A stretch of DNA of 64,000 nt from positions 94,696 through 158,695 of the forward strand of contig QZCP01000830.1 in the NCBI GenBank assembly GCA_003956705.1, written 5' to 3'. The stretch is from Brevipalpus yothersi (lineage: Eukaryota > Arthropoda > Arachnida > Trombidiformes > Tenuipalpidae). Shown in pieces: positions 19,627-30,495 of this stretch (position 1 is the stretch's first letter; every line of letters begins with the position of its first letter). The notes beneath the pieces were generated by a model. The model was not told the origin of the DNA. It searched no databases and saw only the letters and a list, made by a program, of their open reading frames with translations. The translations under genes and the position numbers were made by a program.

Positions 19627-21207
19627 TTACCGCTCAAGTGCATAATTCCATTGATCATGAAATTGTCTGTATCTCCTCTCATCGAGCGTATCAAGATCCT
19701 TGGCAACTCGCTCTCGTGTATCCTTACGAAAGATCTTTTTTCTCAACCTTTCGCGAGGAGTTTCATCACAAGTCCTCAGATCTTGTAACATGGAATCTTT
19801 AGTCCTCTTTGATTTTCCTCTACCCTTTTTCACAGTTAAATCAATGCCGGTGGCAGCCTCCAAGTCTCTCAAAAATGCTGGATCTTGCCAGTCAGGTACA
19901 TCACTCTTTTTGGCTTCGAGCTCTTTTTTACGTTCATTTTCATCCAGAGGAATTCCCATCTCATCTCTTGGGATGATTTTTCCATGGAACGGACATTTGA
20001 TGGCATCTTTTCTGGGGCAAAGTTTACCATTGATCAGTGGAACTTTACACATAATTCCTTGATCTTCCTTAGATGTTGATGGTTTATCAAGAGATGATGT
20101 ATCATCATCCAAGCCATATTCTTTGCGTCTATGCTGTGGGATGACAAGTTCCATATCTTCCTTCTCTTGGACTTCTTCGAAGTCTTCATCAGAGTCTGAG
20201 CTATTATCATCATCATTGTTCTCTTCAGGAGTGACAATTTTTAATTTTATAAACTTCTGTAAAGCCATCATCATCTGACTTTTTAGATCGATTGCCATTT
20301 TGATCTGAGATCCACAAAAGTCAGATCCTTCAGTCATTGATTTGAGATTTGATTTCAACTTTGGCAAGCATCCTTTGACCATTTGATGATAAATGTCTCT
20401 CAAGTTTTCGATTATATGCTTGTTGTCCTCTGACTGGATTACTTCCAGATATGGCCGGACAACAATGTCCACTCCTTGGACAGGAGAAACAAAATTTTCG
20501 GGAGGAATATCGAAGGTGTCCTCATGATCAACAAGATCTTCCTGTTGGAGCCACGGGAACAGTAACTGGAAACAATTGAACATTTGAGATAGAACACTTT
20601 CACATTCGACTTTAATCTCTTTGAATTCATCTTTAAATTTGTCCATCCTTTTGCTCAACAACTGCTTCTTACGTTCCTCTTCGGCTTCTAATTGTCTTCT
20701 ATCCTCTTGTGTGATTATTTCTTGTTCTCTAAAGTCGATACATGTTCGCTTGAAATAATTGTAAGCTGTGGCCAAAGAAGGATAACCTTCCCGAAATTTG
20801 TTGTACCATATATCAATACATTCGATACATTTCTTTTTGAGTTCTCCTCGCCATGCTTTAGGTGGTGGTAATGGATGATCTTTATTGATTCCCAGGCAAG
20901 ATTCGAAGAAATTCTGTAGATTTTCACTTTTCAACAGCAAAGTTCTAAAATGATGTGATCTCTGGAAAAATTCGTGTATCATCAACAAAGTACAATATCT
21001 GATTTGTGAATGCTTCTTCACCATCTGAAACATGAGCATTCGAAATATTTGCTCAACCACAGGATCTCCTCTCTCCTTACACATTTGTTTCAATTTTTTC
21101 ACTAAATCCTCATCAACATCTTTACGGCCACAAGTGGTTATCTTTTCCACAATAGAACCGATCTCATCACTAGACACAGACATTGTATGTACCATACACC
21201 TAGCCAA
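19627..21207 (-). CDS. UVSSA: UV-stimulated scaffold protein A
   Basis: Nuclear factor of transcription-coupled nucleotide excision repair; with USP7 and CSA/CSB it loads TFIIH at RNA polymerase II stalled on damage. Intronless frame of 526 residues (human about 709). Residues 10-150 form the ENTH/VHS-like helical domain (RYCTLLMIHEFFQRSHHFR, LPPPKAWRGELKKKC). A basic/acidic helix follows (about 165-205), then an acidic serine stretch near 335-355. The C-terminal DUF2043 has the zinc motif CKVPLINGKLC..CPFHGKIIPRDEMG and VPDWQDPAF. The second in-frame Met (MSVSSDEIG) could be the true start; the first ATG is given. The gene is shorter than vertebrate forms mainly in the linker. Identification is strong from the C-terminal zinc motif and N-terminal domain order. 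Confidence 0.93.
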   Translation of the reverse strand: MARCMVHTMSVSSDEIGSIVEKITTCGRKDVDEDLVKKLKQMCKERGDPVVEQIFRMLMFQMVKKHSQIRYCTLLMIHEFFQRSHHFRTLLLKSENLQNFFESCLGINKDHPLPPPKAWRGELKKKCIECIDIWYNKFREGYPSLATAYNYFKRTCIDFREQEIITQEDRRQLEAEEERKKQLLSKRMDKFKDEFKEIKVECESVLSQMFNCFQLLFPWLQQEDLVDHEDTFDIPPENFVSPVQGVDIVVRPYLEVIQSEDNKHIIENLRDIYHQMVKGCLPKLKSNLKSMTEGSDFCGSQIKMAIDLKSQMMMALQKFIKLKIVTPEENNDDDNSSDSDEDFEEVQEKEDMELVIPQHRRKEYGLDDDTSSLDKPSTSKEDQGIMCKVPLINGKLCPRKDAIKCPFHGKIIPRDEMGIPLDENERKKELEAKKSDVPDWQDPAFLRDLEAATGIDLTVKKGRGKSKRTKDSMLQDLRTCDETPRERLRKKIFRKDTRERVAKDLDTLDERRYRQFHDQWNYALER

Positions 21208-21551
21208 TCAGGCCTGAAAATATTGCACCATCAATAGGAGTAACAATTCATTGTTTTTATTTAAATTCAATAGAATCGTGGTAATAAACCAGGATCACAT
21301 GCTAATAATGTATATAATACATTGTATAATGATTAAATGAAAATGAGATCAAGACAACAACAGTTGCTGATGTCTTGCGTCACTTTTTTGTGTGATGCAA
21401 GAGCTTCTCGATGCCCTCTTGTGTGAGTGTTTCAATTCTTTTAATAGTCACTCTTGAAAATTCTTGAAATTATTTTTCATGATGAATTTTTCAAACAATT
21501 CCCAAGGAAATGATCTGAAATAATTGATTAGATAATAGAGAATAGAGATGG

Positions 21552-22094
21552 TCAAAAACACATTTCAAATTCGAAAGGATCATTATCATCAGGAATTTCT
21601 ATTATTTGAATACTGCTACCACTACTTTTCCGGGACACTTGTGATTCTTCCATCAATTTTTCCCGATCAGTTCGATGTTGGCTCATGATCATCATTTGAT
21701 TAGGAAGAACAGACGAATCGATGTGTTTTTCATTCTTCTTTGATTCCTCAATTCTATGGCCAGGCTGAGTGTGCTCAATTTTCGATGATGATAACAACAA
21801 TGATTCAGGAGCTCCTTGATCCTCTTGCTCTGGTTCGAAAAGTGAGCAAATTGATTGTTTGATCAACTTTGTCACCGCAGGAAGCTCATTTAAATTAAGA
21901 GCTACCATAGTCGTGAACTCGGATAAGAACAGAATAAGATTTCGACCAATATTATCCATAGATAGAGGGATGAAACATTTTTCAACACTAGTTTTCTTCG
22001 AAATTATTGATATCCTGAAAATCAAACAATGTGTCAAAATTTGGCCTGGATTGACCATTATTACCATGAATAAGATTTGAAAACGATCAAACAT
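21552..22094 (-). CDS. Hypothetical protein with acidic SIM-like tail
   Basis: Open frame of 180 residues lying 345 bp upstream of UVSSA on the same strand. The family is not recognised. From about residue 28 the composition is protein-like: a hydrophobic helical part (GRNLILFLSEFTTMVALN), then a charged, serine-rich tail ending IQIIEIPDDNDPFEFEMCF. IQIIEI followed by acids resembles a SUMO-interacting motif; this is inference. The first 27 residues are doubtful, because a good acceptor (TGATTTTCAG) lies about 22015, suggesting the real protein starts in an upstream exon I could not place. Confidence 0.4.
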   Translation of the reverse strand: MFDRFQILFMVIMVNPGQILTHCLIFRISIISKKTSVEKCFIPLSMDNIGRNLILFLSEFTTMVALNLNELPAVTKLIKQSICSLFEPEQEDQGAPESLLLSSSKIEHTQPGHRIEESKKNEKHIDSSVLPNQMMIMSQHRTDREKLMEESQVSRKSSGSSIQIIEIPDDNDPFEFEMCF

Positions 22095-22528
22095 TTTTTT
22101 TCTACTTGTTATTTTTTAATTGATGAAGGATCGTTCAATCGGAGAATAATTAGTTCCTGATTGGACTTAAAACGCTTGACTAGAGAAAAATTCGGGACAA
22201 TTCCATTGAAAGCGCACTCAATTTGGATTTGTTCAGTTCAAATACTCAAAAACTGATTAGCTGGAGAGAGAGAGGTATGTAAAGAATCACGATTATCACT
22301 TTTATAAATTTATACATATTTGATTCTAGATCGAGGTATATTCGATTATAGTTCATGAACATATTAGATCAAATTGTAAGTATGAGGGCGAGAAACTCTT
22401 TCTTTCCGAACGATGATTCAATTCGTCTACTTCGGTAATGTTATCATGATATGTGGAAGGGGGAAGGGGGAGGAAAGGAGAACATGTTGATGAGAATATT
22501 ATCGTTACAAATTACAGATGTTCTACTT

Positions 22529-22725
22529 TTACACTGTTGTCTCTCGAAAAACGGGGACCTCTTTATCACCACACTGAATGCAAATATAACGCGTTCCCGA
22601 AGTAGGATCATTTCCATGAGGCAAACTTTGTGAGAAACGTCCGCTCAATGAACTTCCAAAGTCTAGAGTATTCAAAGCTTTTGAACTAGCTGGTGAATCG
22701 AGATCATTTATCGATTCAGATTGAT
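22529..22725 (-). CDS. Possible alternative last exon of INPP5A
   Basis: An acceptor (ATTTCTCTAG) opens an exon at 22725 that reads to a stop at 22529 and codes about 65 residues, including DSPASSKALNTLDFGS and GTRYICIQCGDKEVPVF. It enters in phase 1. INPP5A exon 7 contains an internal donor (CCAGCAG|GTAAAT, ending 23692) that also leaves phase 1, just after LLAPAG, so the two could be spliced to make a form without the CaaX end. It could instead belong to another gene. Confidence 0.35.
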
Positions 22726-23074
22726 CTAGAGAAATATGGAAAGAGGAAAGTATTGAGCGATCGAAAGATAATACATCTATACACATTCCTCTCGATTGTG
22801 GTAGGGAATTTTGGTGGCATGAAAAACAAAATAAAAAAAAATGATGATGATAACGATGTGGATGGCATATCGAGCGAATGTTTTCAATGTTATGAGGCTT
22901 AACAAAACTAGCAAAATATTATTTAATAGCTCGATTTCTAACAGAACGATAACGAATTCAAGATAATGGATGCAAAGAATTAAAAACAAATCATACAACA
23001 AATGAAAAAAAAGAACGAAAATGTCAAGGCGGCAAACACATCACATGGGAAAGTGCAATTTTTCTAAATGACTT

Positions 23075-24768
23075 TCAGGTCACTATACAGTGACATGGAC
23101 ATTTTTCATGATCACAGCTTGTTTTTAGCTTTCGATCATTATACTTTGATTTGGTGTCTGATGATTCTCCTGATTGAGTTCCTACCGAATTCAGCTGCCC
23201 TGGCGGGGTGTCATTGGAATGAGATGTTCGATTTTCAACAGTGGCTAAATTAAGTGGAGATTTTTTGTCACCACCATGCTGAGAGCTACTCTCCAGCCTA
23301 CTATTATCACTGAGATCTGTATTCAGAGGGTCTTTCTCACTTTTGGATTCTGCTGTCTTAGTAGATGAGGCAATTTCCTCAACATTGCTCAGATCAGCGT
23401 ACCATTCCTCTGATGAACTGGAGTGATGACTTTGAAGGCGACTAGACCATCGATCACTCTGACACAACCTCAAAGATCGAAACAGCTCTTGGGTCTTTGC
23501 TGACCAATCTTGATCATGAAAAACTGGCTTATGTCTAGTTGATGCGGAAGTTGTGCGTCGTGCTTTAAAATGCAAGCGAGGACGTCTCATAGAGGGTATT
23601 GAATAGGTTCTCAGGCGTGATAAAAAATCAACATGCATATGTTCGGTAGAGTCTTTGCGAGGGAACAATATTAAACCTGATCTCCATTTACCTGCTGGAG
23701 CCAGCAATTTGAAAGAGAGAAGAATAGGCTGTGGAAAAAGAGAAAAGTGATCATTAGATTGAAAATTGGGTCCTCTTCGACATTTTAGGGAGACATTTGT
23801 TCTTCTAGGAATAGAACAATCTGGAGAGAAAGAAAGATCAAGGAGAGAGGAGAGCAGCAAAGATTGCCATAAGCTGTGAGCTGCTTACTCAGCACAACTT
23901 TAATGGAATTGGGATTTGATCATAAAAAGTGTTGTAAGGAAGCCTCGTAAGTAATGGATCAGAAAAAAGAGAGGGAAAGAGCAATCGAATACCTTGTGAT
24001 CACCCATTGGTACATTTTTGCCAATCATGTCATATTTCACTTCATCCAGAAGGTCAGAAGATTGATCCTAATGGAATAAAAATATCGAATGAGTATCGAG
24101 CGTATAGATCTTGGGAAAAAGGTGATAACCCACGCGTATAAGATCCATGGCAGATTTGTTGAGAAGAATACGATCACACCAAGCTGGACAACGAGTTTTC
24201 ATGTAGGAGGAACAAGTAGCCTCTTCAGTGAATGGATAACTCGGTGGGAAACCAATCTCGAACTCATACAGCTGATCTTCGAAGCACTTGACTTCCTTGT
24301 CCAAATCTAGTAGCTGAAAAAGAGAAAAAAATCGATTTAGTAGATGAAATATTCAACAAATATTGCTCAACTAAGAAGAGGATCATTATCAGGATGTCTC
24401 GAAGTGAATGAACTCGTTTATTTTTTCCTCGCTTTGTGTTACAAAATGGAAAGTCCCTGAATGAAATTCGATTCGCGTGGAAAGCTGAATGATGAAAAGT
24501 AATCGAGCTGATCACGAAGCTTACCCATTTATGATTTTGTTCATGAAGAAAAGTTTTGTCATGATCAGATAAGTCGAAGACTTTCTTTCCAAGAGTGAGG
24601 ATTGTCTTATCTTCAACCAGAGGGTCTTTGAAAGAAATGGTTTCTGAAGATCCATTTTTGGCACCTTTTGAATGATTGATGTCATCTTGGGTCAGTCTCT
24701 GAAGAGAAGAATTTTCATTTGAATATTTTAGTCAAAGTCAAAATTTTTGGCTGTAATTCAGAGTAAAT

Positions 24769-24834
<66 letters not shown>

Positions 24835-27087
24835 AAGAAAGAAGGAAAGTAAATAGAATAAATAAGTAAAACACATAGAATAAAGCCTTGAAAGATTATG
24901 TCACAAAACAAATAGGCATTGAGAGCTTTTTTTCTAGCATAGAATTTCAAGTTTACAGAGAATGATCTCAATTGGCTGCGAAAATGATGAAAATAGAGAG
25001 AAATTATCCAGATAGGAAGTTATAGAAAATACAAATTTTTCCGGTATTTATAGTCGATTAAATAGCAAACAATAGAAGAAAAGATGAAAGGGAAAGAGTT
25101 TTCAATGAAAAAAATAAAGATTTCGTAATACACATACCTCAATCACGGCCTTCATATCGAGTCTAAAGTTGAAGTCACCGAATATAAACATAGGAACACT
25201 TTCATAATCATCATTATTGAATTTATCCAGGACGTGTTGTAGGGCATCTTGTCGGATGACCGTGTATTGAGAGGGGAACTTTCGGGAACAAGAAGAAAGT
25301 TTTGAGGGTTATATTAATCATATTAATCATATTTACCGAAGAAAATAAGATTTCTCAAAGTGAAGCTTTCATACTTACAGACTCCATTGCGATGAAATTT
25401 GAGGCATCATGAAAAAGATGAATGTTGGTCAAATCGAAAATAAAATTTTCACATGACCAACGCGTTCGAAGATAGCCTTTGCGAGACCATCTACATTCTG
25501 GGAATAGCTGTTGAGGAAATTTTGCTTTCTCCTTTAGTGTGACATCTTCAATATTACCAGAGAATATTTCTCGTCCAACGACAGATTGGAAAGTTTTCAA
25601 CTCAAAATCGAAAAGTTTCACATCTTTCAATGATTCGTGAATAAAATAGAGATTTCCAAGAGCAGTAAAATTTTCTGTATGAGTGAAATCTTCATCCAAA
25701 AAGACTCGGACATTGCTGTATGGCATCAATTGTTCACTGTCTAATAGTGTTTTGACAAAGTATTTAACATGTTTCATGGACGTTTCATAATTTTTTCCAC
25801 CAACTTCTTGACAGTGAAGGGCAATGAATAGTGGCTGCAAATTTTCGATGGTTTTGAGGAATTCTGCGATCCAAATCTTGAGTAATCCATCCGGCTATAA
25901 TAGTAAAAGAGAGAGAGAGAGAGAGAGACAGAAAGAGAAGGTAAGAGAAAGAGAGAAAGAAAAAAGATGGATAATTACTATCAATCAGAGTGGTAGCACT
26001 TTGGATTTTGCATGATGGCTAAGAGATAGTTTGAGGAAGAACCGGTACAGGAAAAAGAGTGAAGAAAAACGGCTCAAGAAACATGCAATCGAAATAAAGG
26101 TTAGCAAAGGTTTATGATGTTGATGAATTTATAAATCAAACTTTCTTCTTCTTCTATCGATAAGAGGATTTGCTCAAAACTTTTTTTATCATCATATCAT
26201 ATCATGGCAAAATGAGTTGTGAGAAGAATCATTTCATATTCAAGAACTTTTGGAAAGAGAGAGAGAGTGAGAAAGAGAAAGTAGAAAAAGAAGAAATGAT
26301 AGATGATATTGTGTCCATCATGGTGATGACAAAATTAACATTATATCTCATATCTAATCAAGAGAGAAAAGATGAGGTCGACAGTATGTTTGAATGAGAG
26401 AGAGGCAGAGAGAAGAGAGAGAGAATTATTATTATATAACATTTATGATTATGACGAATGACCATGATGTGATAATGTATTGTTTTATATGAGCTTATAT
26501 CTTCAAAATGGATTGTTAAATAACCATAAATAATGGTAGAAGAAAAGGTGATAAACGAAGTGGATGAATGGCTAGAGCAATAAGAGAGAGAGGGGCTCCA
26601 TGGGAAAGATGTGGAAGCCTTTTTCTGTGTGATGATATGTATCGTTCAATTGTTGACATCATCCTCAAGGTGGAATTTATTTATGTATACTTGCACGTCA
26701 ACACTTTAAAGAATATATAAAAATAGATTCTAATCAAGACTTTTGGTGATCAAATTGATTCATGAGAACAAAATGGTGTAAGTGTGAATGAAAATAAGTG
26801 GAAGTTCATATTGGAGGGAATTAAACGGATAAAATGAAACTGAAAATCAAGATGCATTAGAATGGTCACATCAAATGATGAGGATGAAAAATGTCTCACA
26901 AGACAAGGTACCATATCGTCATCATCATAAGCATTTTGAGGATGAAAGGAGAGCATTTTTGAGAACAGATGATGAAAGCAAATTTTTCATCATGATTCTT
27001 ATGAATTATGACACTTACATCCTCGAAGATTGATCCAACATTGGCGGTAACCAAAAGAAATGGACATCCCTCTTTATTCGAACTCAT
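23075..27087 (-). CDS. INPP5A: Type I inositol polyphosphate 5-phosphatase, long tail and CaaX
   Basis: Hydrolyses the 5-phosphate of Ins(1,4,5)P3 and Ins(1,3,4,5)P4, ending calcium signals at membranes. Exons: 27087-27019, 25894-25379, 25278-25138, 24698-24525, 24313-24134, 24067-23993, 23728-23075; all phase 0; about 602 residues (human 412). Motifs: FLLVTANVGSIFED, FIALHCQEVGGKNYE, HLFHDASNF, the catalytic FGDFNFRLD and PAWCDRILLNKSA, then KNVPMGDHKPILLSF. The C-terminus is CPCHCIVT, so it keeps a CaaX prenylation box like human INPP5A (CVVQ). Unlike human, about 190 extra residues rich in Ser, Asp, Arg and His lie between the domain and the box. Exon 5 must use the GTGGGT donor at 24133, because the neighbouring site breaks the frame. 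Confidence 0.93.
24775..24831 (+). repeat. (GA)n microsatellite in INPP5A intron
   Basis: About 57 bp of GA dinucleotides in the intron between exons 3 and 4. Confidence 0.95.
25909..25965 (+). repeat. GA-rich tract next to INPP5A exon 2 acceptor
   Basis: GA repeats begin about 15 bp upstream of the exon 2 acceptor; on the transcribed strand this is a TC-rich run that may act as the polypyrimidine tract. Confidence 0.75.
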
Positions 27088-27332
27088 GAATGATGATATA
27101 ATATTTGGGAATATTTACACTCGATCATATAGCCGCCATGGACGTGTTTCTGCTGATATGTTGCTGTTGTTGTTGTTGATGTTGTTGTTATCGTTGGATG
27201 GTTGATGTTGCAGCTGCTGTTGGTAGAAGAAGAGATTGAAAATGGATTGCACAAACTAATATATTTGATAATACATGTATATACATGGTTTGATGGTGAT
27301 AAAGTTTCAGTGACCATCCAAAAGAGGATGCT

Positions 27333-27369
<37 letters not shown>

Positions 27370-29133
27370 AGAAGCAGGTTGAGGTGGAGTAAAGAGGGAA
27401 AATAGAGAGAGAGAGAGAAAGTAAGAGGAAGAGAGAGAGAGAAAGAGGCTCACCAAGATCAGACGTACTAAATGATATCGCTCAAATCGATACTTTTTCT
27501 TGCTTGCTTCTGAATCTTGGCATGATGGAAGAGAGAGAGAGAAAGTGAAAGTGAACACAGAGAAAAGTGTTCAGCGCATAAGAAGAAGCGAATTCTTCTT
27601 CGTCTTGTGGCGAAGAATGTTGAATGATGTTAAAAAGAGACGGCTACTGACATTGTTCAGATGGATAGACTAAACTAGAGTTTCATGAGTTTCAATTCTC
27701 TCTCTCACACTCACTACCTTTTCCGAATTGAATGTACACCGATCACTTGATTTTTCCTTGTTTCAATGAGTGTGAGAGAGGTGGAGGAGAGAGAAAGAGA
27801 GAGAGAGATAGAGCGAAATTTTCTTCCCCATCAAAAAAGTTGAACGACTGTAATGGCGCATTCGATGATTTACCTTAAATATTACCATAACAGTACAAGA
27901 AGCCTTTTTTCGATTAGGACCAAAAACTCTCACATTTAGCTCTAGCCTCAAGACGTTCACATTCATCAATGAATTGATTTATTAAAACATTTATAACTTT
28001 TTTCTGGGGGCACATAGATAGCCCATAGATTTTGAAAGTCGATTCACTTGATTTGAGTTCATTTTTCCATTCTTCTTGTTAACATAATGTTACACTAAGA
28101 GCCCAGCTGAACTTTTAGTTTGAGTATTACAAATTGTTGAGCTAATGTTCAGAGGCTTAACAGTTTTTTAGCTGATCAAAGCAAGGATGAAAATTCTTCT
28201 CTATTGCTTGCTCGCTGAAGCCCCTTTCATTTTCTAGCAATTGAATCGCGAATTCTTGTAAAGACTTCGATCCATTAATCTCAATTGAGAAAATTTTTTC
28301 TGATATTCAATTTGATGTTGAAGTGAATTTTGAGGAGAGAGAGGGAGAGAGAGAACGAATTTCGATCAAAATGAGTATAACTTGGAGTACGAGAAGCGTT
28401 TATGCAAATGCTTTAACGATTTTGTGGAGAGCGTTTCATGGTGAACTTTGATGGATGTTCTTAGAACTTTTTTCACATACTTGTTGAATCATTTTATTCA
28501 AAATTGTTTGCTCGACGAAATCTTTCAATCCATGTTTGATGATTAAACGTTTGCTTGTCTAAACTTATTTCATGCTCCATTCTATTGAGAAGCTGGATTT
28601 GAATGGCTCTCGAGCGAATATTAAAGTTTTTCTCGCTCAATTTTGAGGTGAAAATGTTCACTTTTATGAGCCTCCGAAGCGAATCTATTTCAAGCCTATG
28701 CACTTGTTATCTACGTAGACAAACAGCTGTGAATTTGGGAAGGAGATATGAAAAGAGCCGATTCAAAATTGACATTCTATGAATATTATTTCAATATTTC
28801 ATTCCGAAACTATATTTTTCTGATCAAACATATCCAAAAAAACTGAAAATTGATTGCGATCCACGAGATGTAGTGCCCAAAGTTATATACACATGTATTC
28901 TTCACACATGGTTTGGCTTATTAAATAAAACGAGCATTGAAGCTTACCAAACGATGCTGGATGAAGTTTTCTGACATATTTCTCATAAGTTTGATTGAGA
29001 TGAGAATACATGTGTTCCTAGAGATAATTGAGAGAATTTGATCGATAGATGAGTTCAAATTGAGATTTTATAAGATTTGACAAATTTTAGTTACACTGAG
29101 ATAAATATATTAAAAAAATCATCATTTTCGACT
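27088..29133. other. Intergenic upstream of INPP5A, GA-rich
   Basis: CAACA/GTTGTT triplets at 27160-27195, GA tracts at 27335-27366, 27395-27450, 27530-27545 and 27783-27810. No exon recognised; this interval holds the INPP5A promoter and the NAA30 3' flank. Confidence 0.45.
27335..27366 (+). repeat. (GA)n microsatellite
   Basis: About 32 bp of GA dinucleotides followed by several shorter GA clusters. Confidence 0.9.
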
Positions 29134-29942
29134 CTATTTGAGCCATAATTTCAATCTCAATGCATCTACACCATTCAAATAGTATCGAAATAGCCTCTTA
29201 TCTCGAACAAAACCTAAATTTTCATACAAGTTTAAGGCCGATTTATTGGTGACCTCTGTTTCTAACACAATCTCATCTGCATCACCTTGTATCATGGCTC
29301 GAATAGCATGGAGCACTAGATTTGATCCGATTCGTCTTTTACGAAAATTTTCATCCACCGCTAACATGGCTATGTAGCCACGACGAACGAGTTTTTTGTG
29401 AATATCCAATTTACACACAATCGCTCCAACAACTTTACCCTTGTGTAGAGCCTGATAAAGACAAGATTACCAGAGAATAAGATTAATTTCATATCTCACG
29501 AAAAATGACAAGATTCCACTCATAAACATAATGGGACACGATTTCTTACCAAAAAACACAATTGAGGCCAATTGTAAATAAAATATCGATAAGTGTATAT
29601 TGAATATGGTTCAGATAAATCTTTTTGTATTAATCTCATAATGTCGGGCATTTGTAGTTCGGAATCATAATTACAGTATTGTATATCCGTTAAATTATCG
29701 CCATCACCAATCTTTAATTCATTCAGCTTGGACAGTCCATCCATAGCATCGATCACATCGCTACTCTTGATACTCTCCGAGCAACAGTTAAGATGATGAT
29801 GATGAGGTAAATGATGATTACCAGGATGATATTGAACTCGTTCCTCACCAATCAGATGAGATGTTGGATGAGGTTGACATTCACAATTATTGTCACAATT
29901 CATATCGTGTGTGTGTAACAAATACACTTCTTCCACCACCAA
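29134..29942 (-). CDS. NAA30: N-alpha-acetyltransferase 30 (NatC catalytic subunit)
   Basis: Ribosome-associated GNAT enzyme that acetylates N-termini beginning Met-Leu/Ile/Phe/Trp. Two exons, 29942-29550 and 29451-29134, phase 0, 236 residues (human 362, longer N-terminus). The conserved domain starts at ELQMPDIMRLIQKDLSEPYS and runs through YRYFIYNWPQLCFL, GAIVCKLDIHKK, GYIAMLAVDENFRKRRIG, ETEVTNKSALNLYENLGF and the invariant end RYYLNGVDALRLKLWLK. Before it is a His/Cys-rich leader of about 85 residues. The acetyl-CoA loop reads RKRRIGSN where human has RRNGIGTN, so the first loop glycine is Arg. The core is otherwise nearly identical to NAA30 and identification is secure. Confidence 0.95.
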
Positions 29943-30495
29943 AGAGATTCACTCTTGTATGTTAATATTTAATACAATATTATCAATTTCAATCAATGAT
30001 CATTGAGAATGATGTGAATTAAAAACAATAACAACAACATCAACAACAAGCTGATATGTTTCTCTCTCAAACACGCAATTGATGCAGCTGATTTGTACGC
30101 CGGTTTGCTTCATGAATGATACACAGTTGAAAGTGAGAGAGATGATGAAAGAGAATTCTCATGAGTGACGGTTGATTTATTTGGAAAAAAAAATTCTTGA
30201 TGATGACTAAGAAGATGATGGTAAAGAGAGAAAGTATACATGTAGTTATAAATAATCAAATGAAACAACAACAAACTTTGTTGACAAGAAAATTAATCGT
30301 GTATGTGTAAGAAAGGGAAGAGAGAGAGAAACAAGGCAAGAAATGGCTGACATCTGAACGAATGTGTGTGTGCATGTGTTCATGGAGATGTGTTTTTAAA
30401 GAATGTCATTAAGGAAAATCGATGAGCTTTTATGGAAAGAGGGAGGAGAATAAAATATTTCCAAATCTTTAAAAGTTTCAAGTGATGACAATTTA
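29943..30495. other. Intergenic, NAA30 promoter and BARD1 3' flank
   Basis: AT-rich, with AACAAC triplets near 30030 and TG repeats near 30360. No gene seen. Confidence 0.4.
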
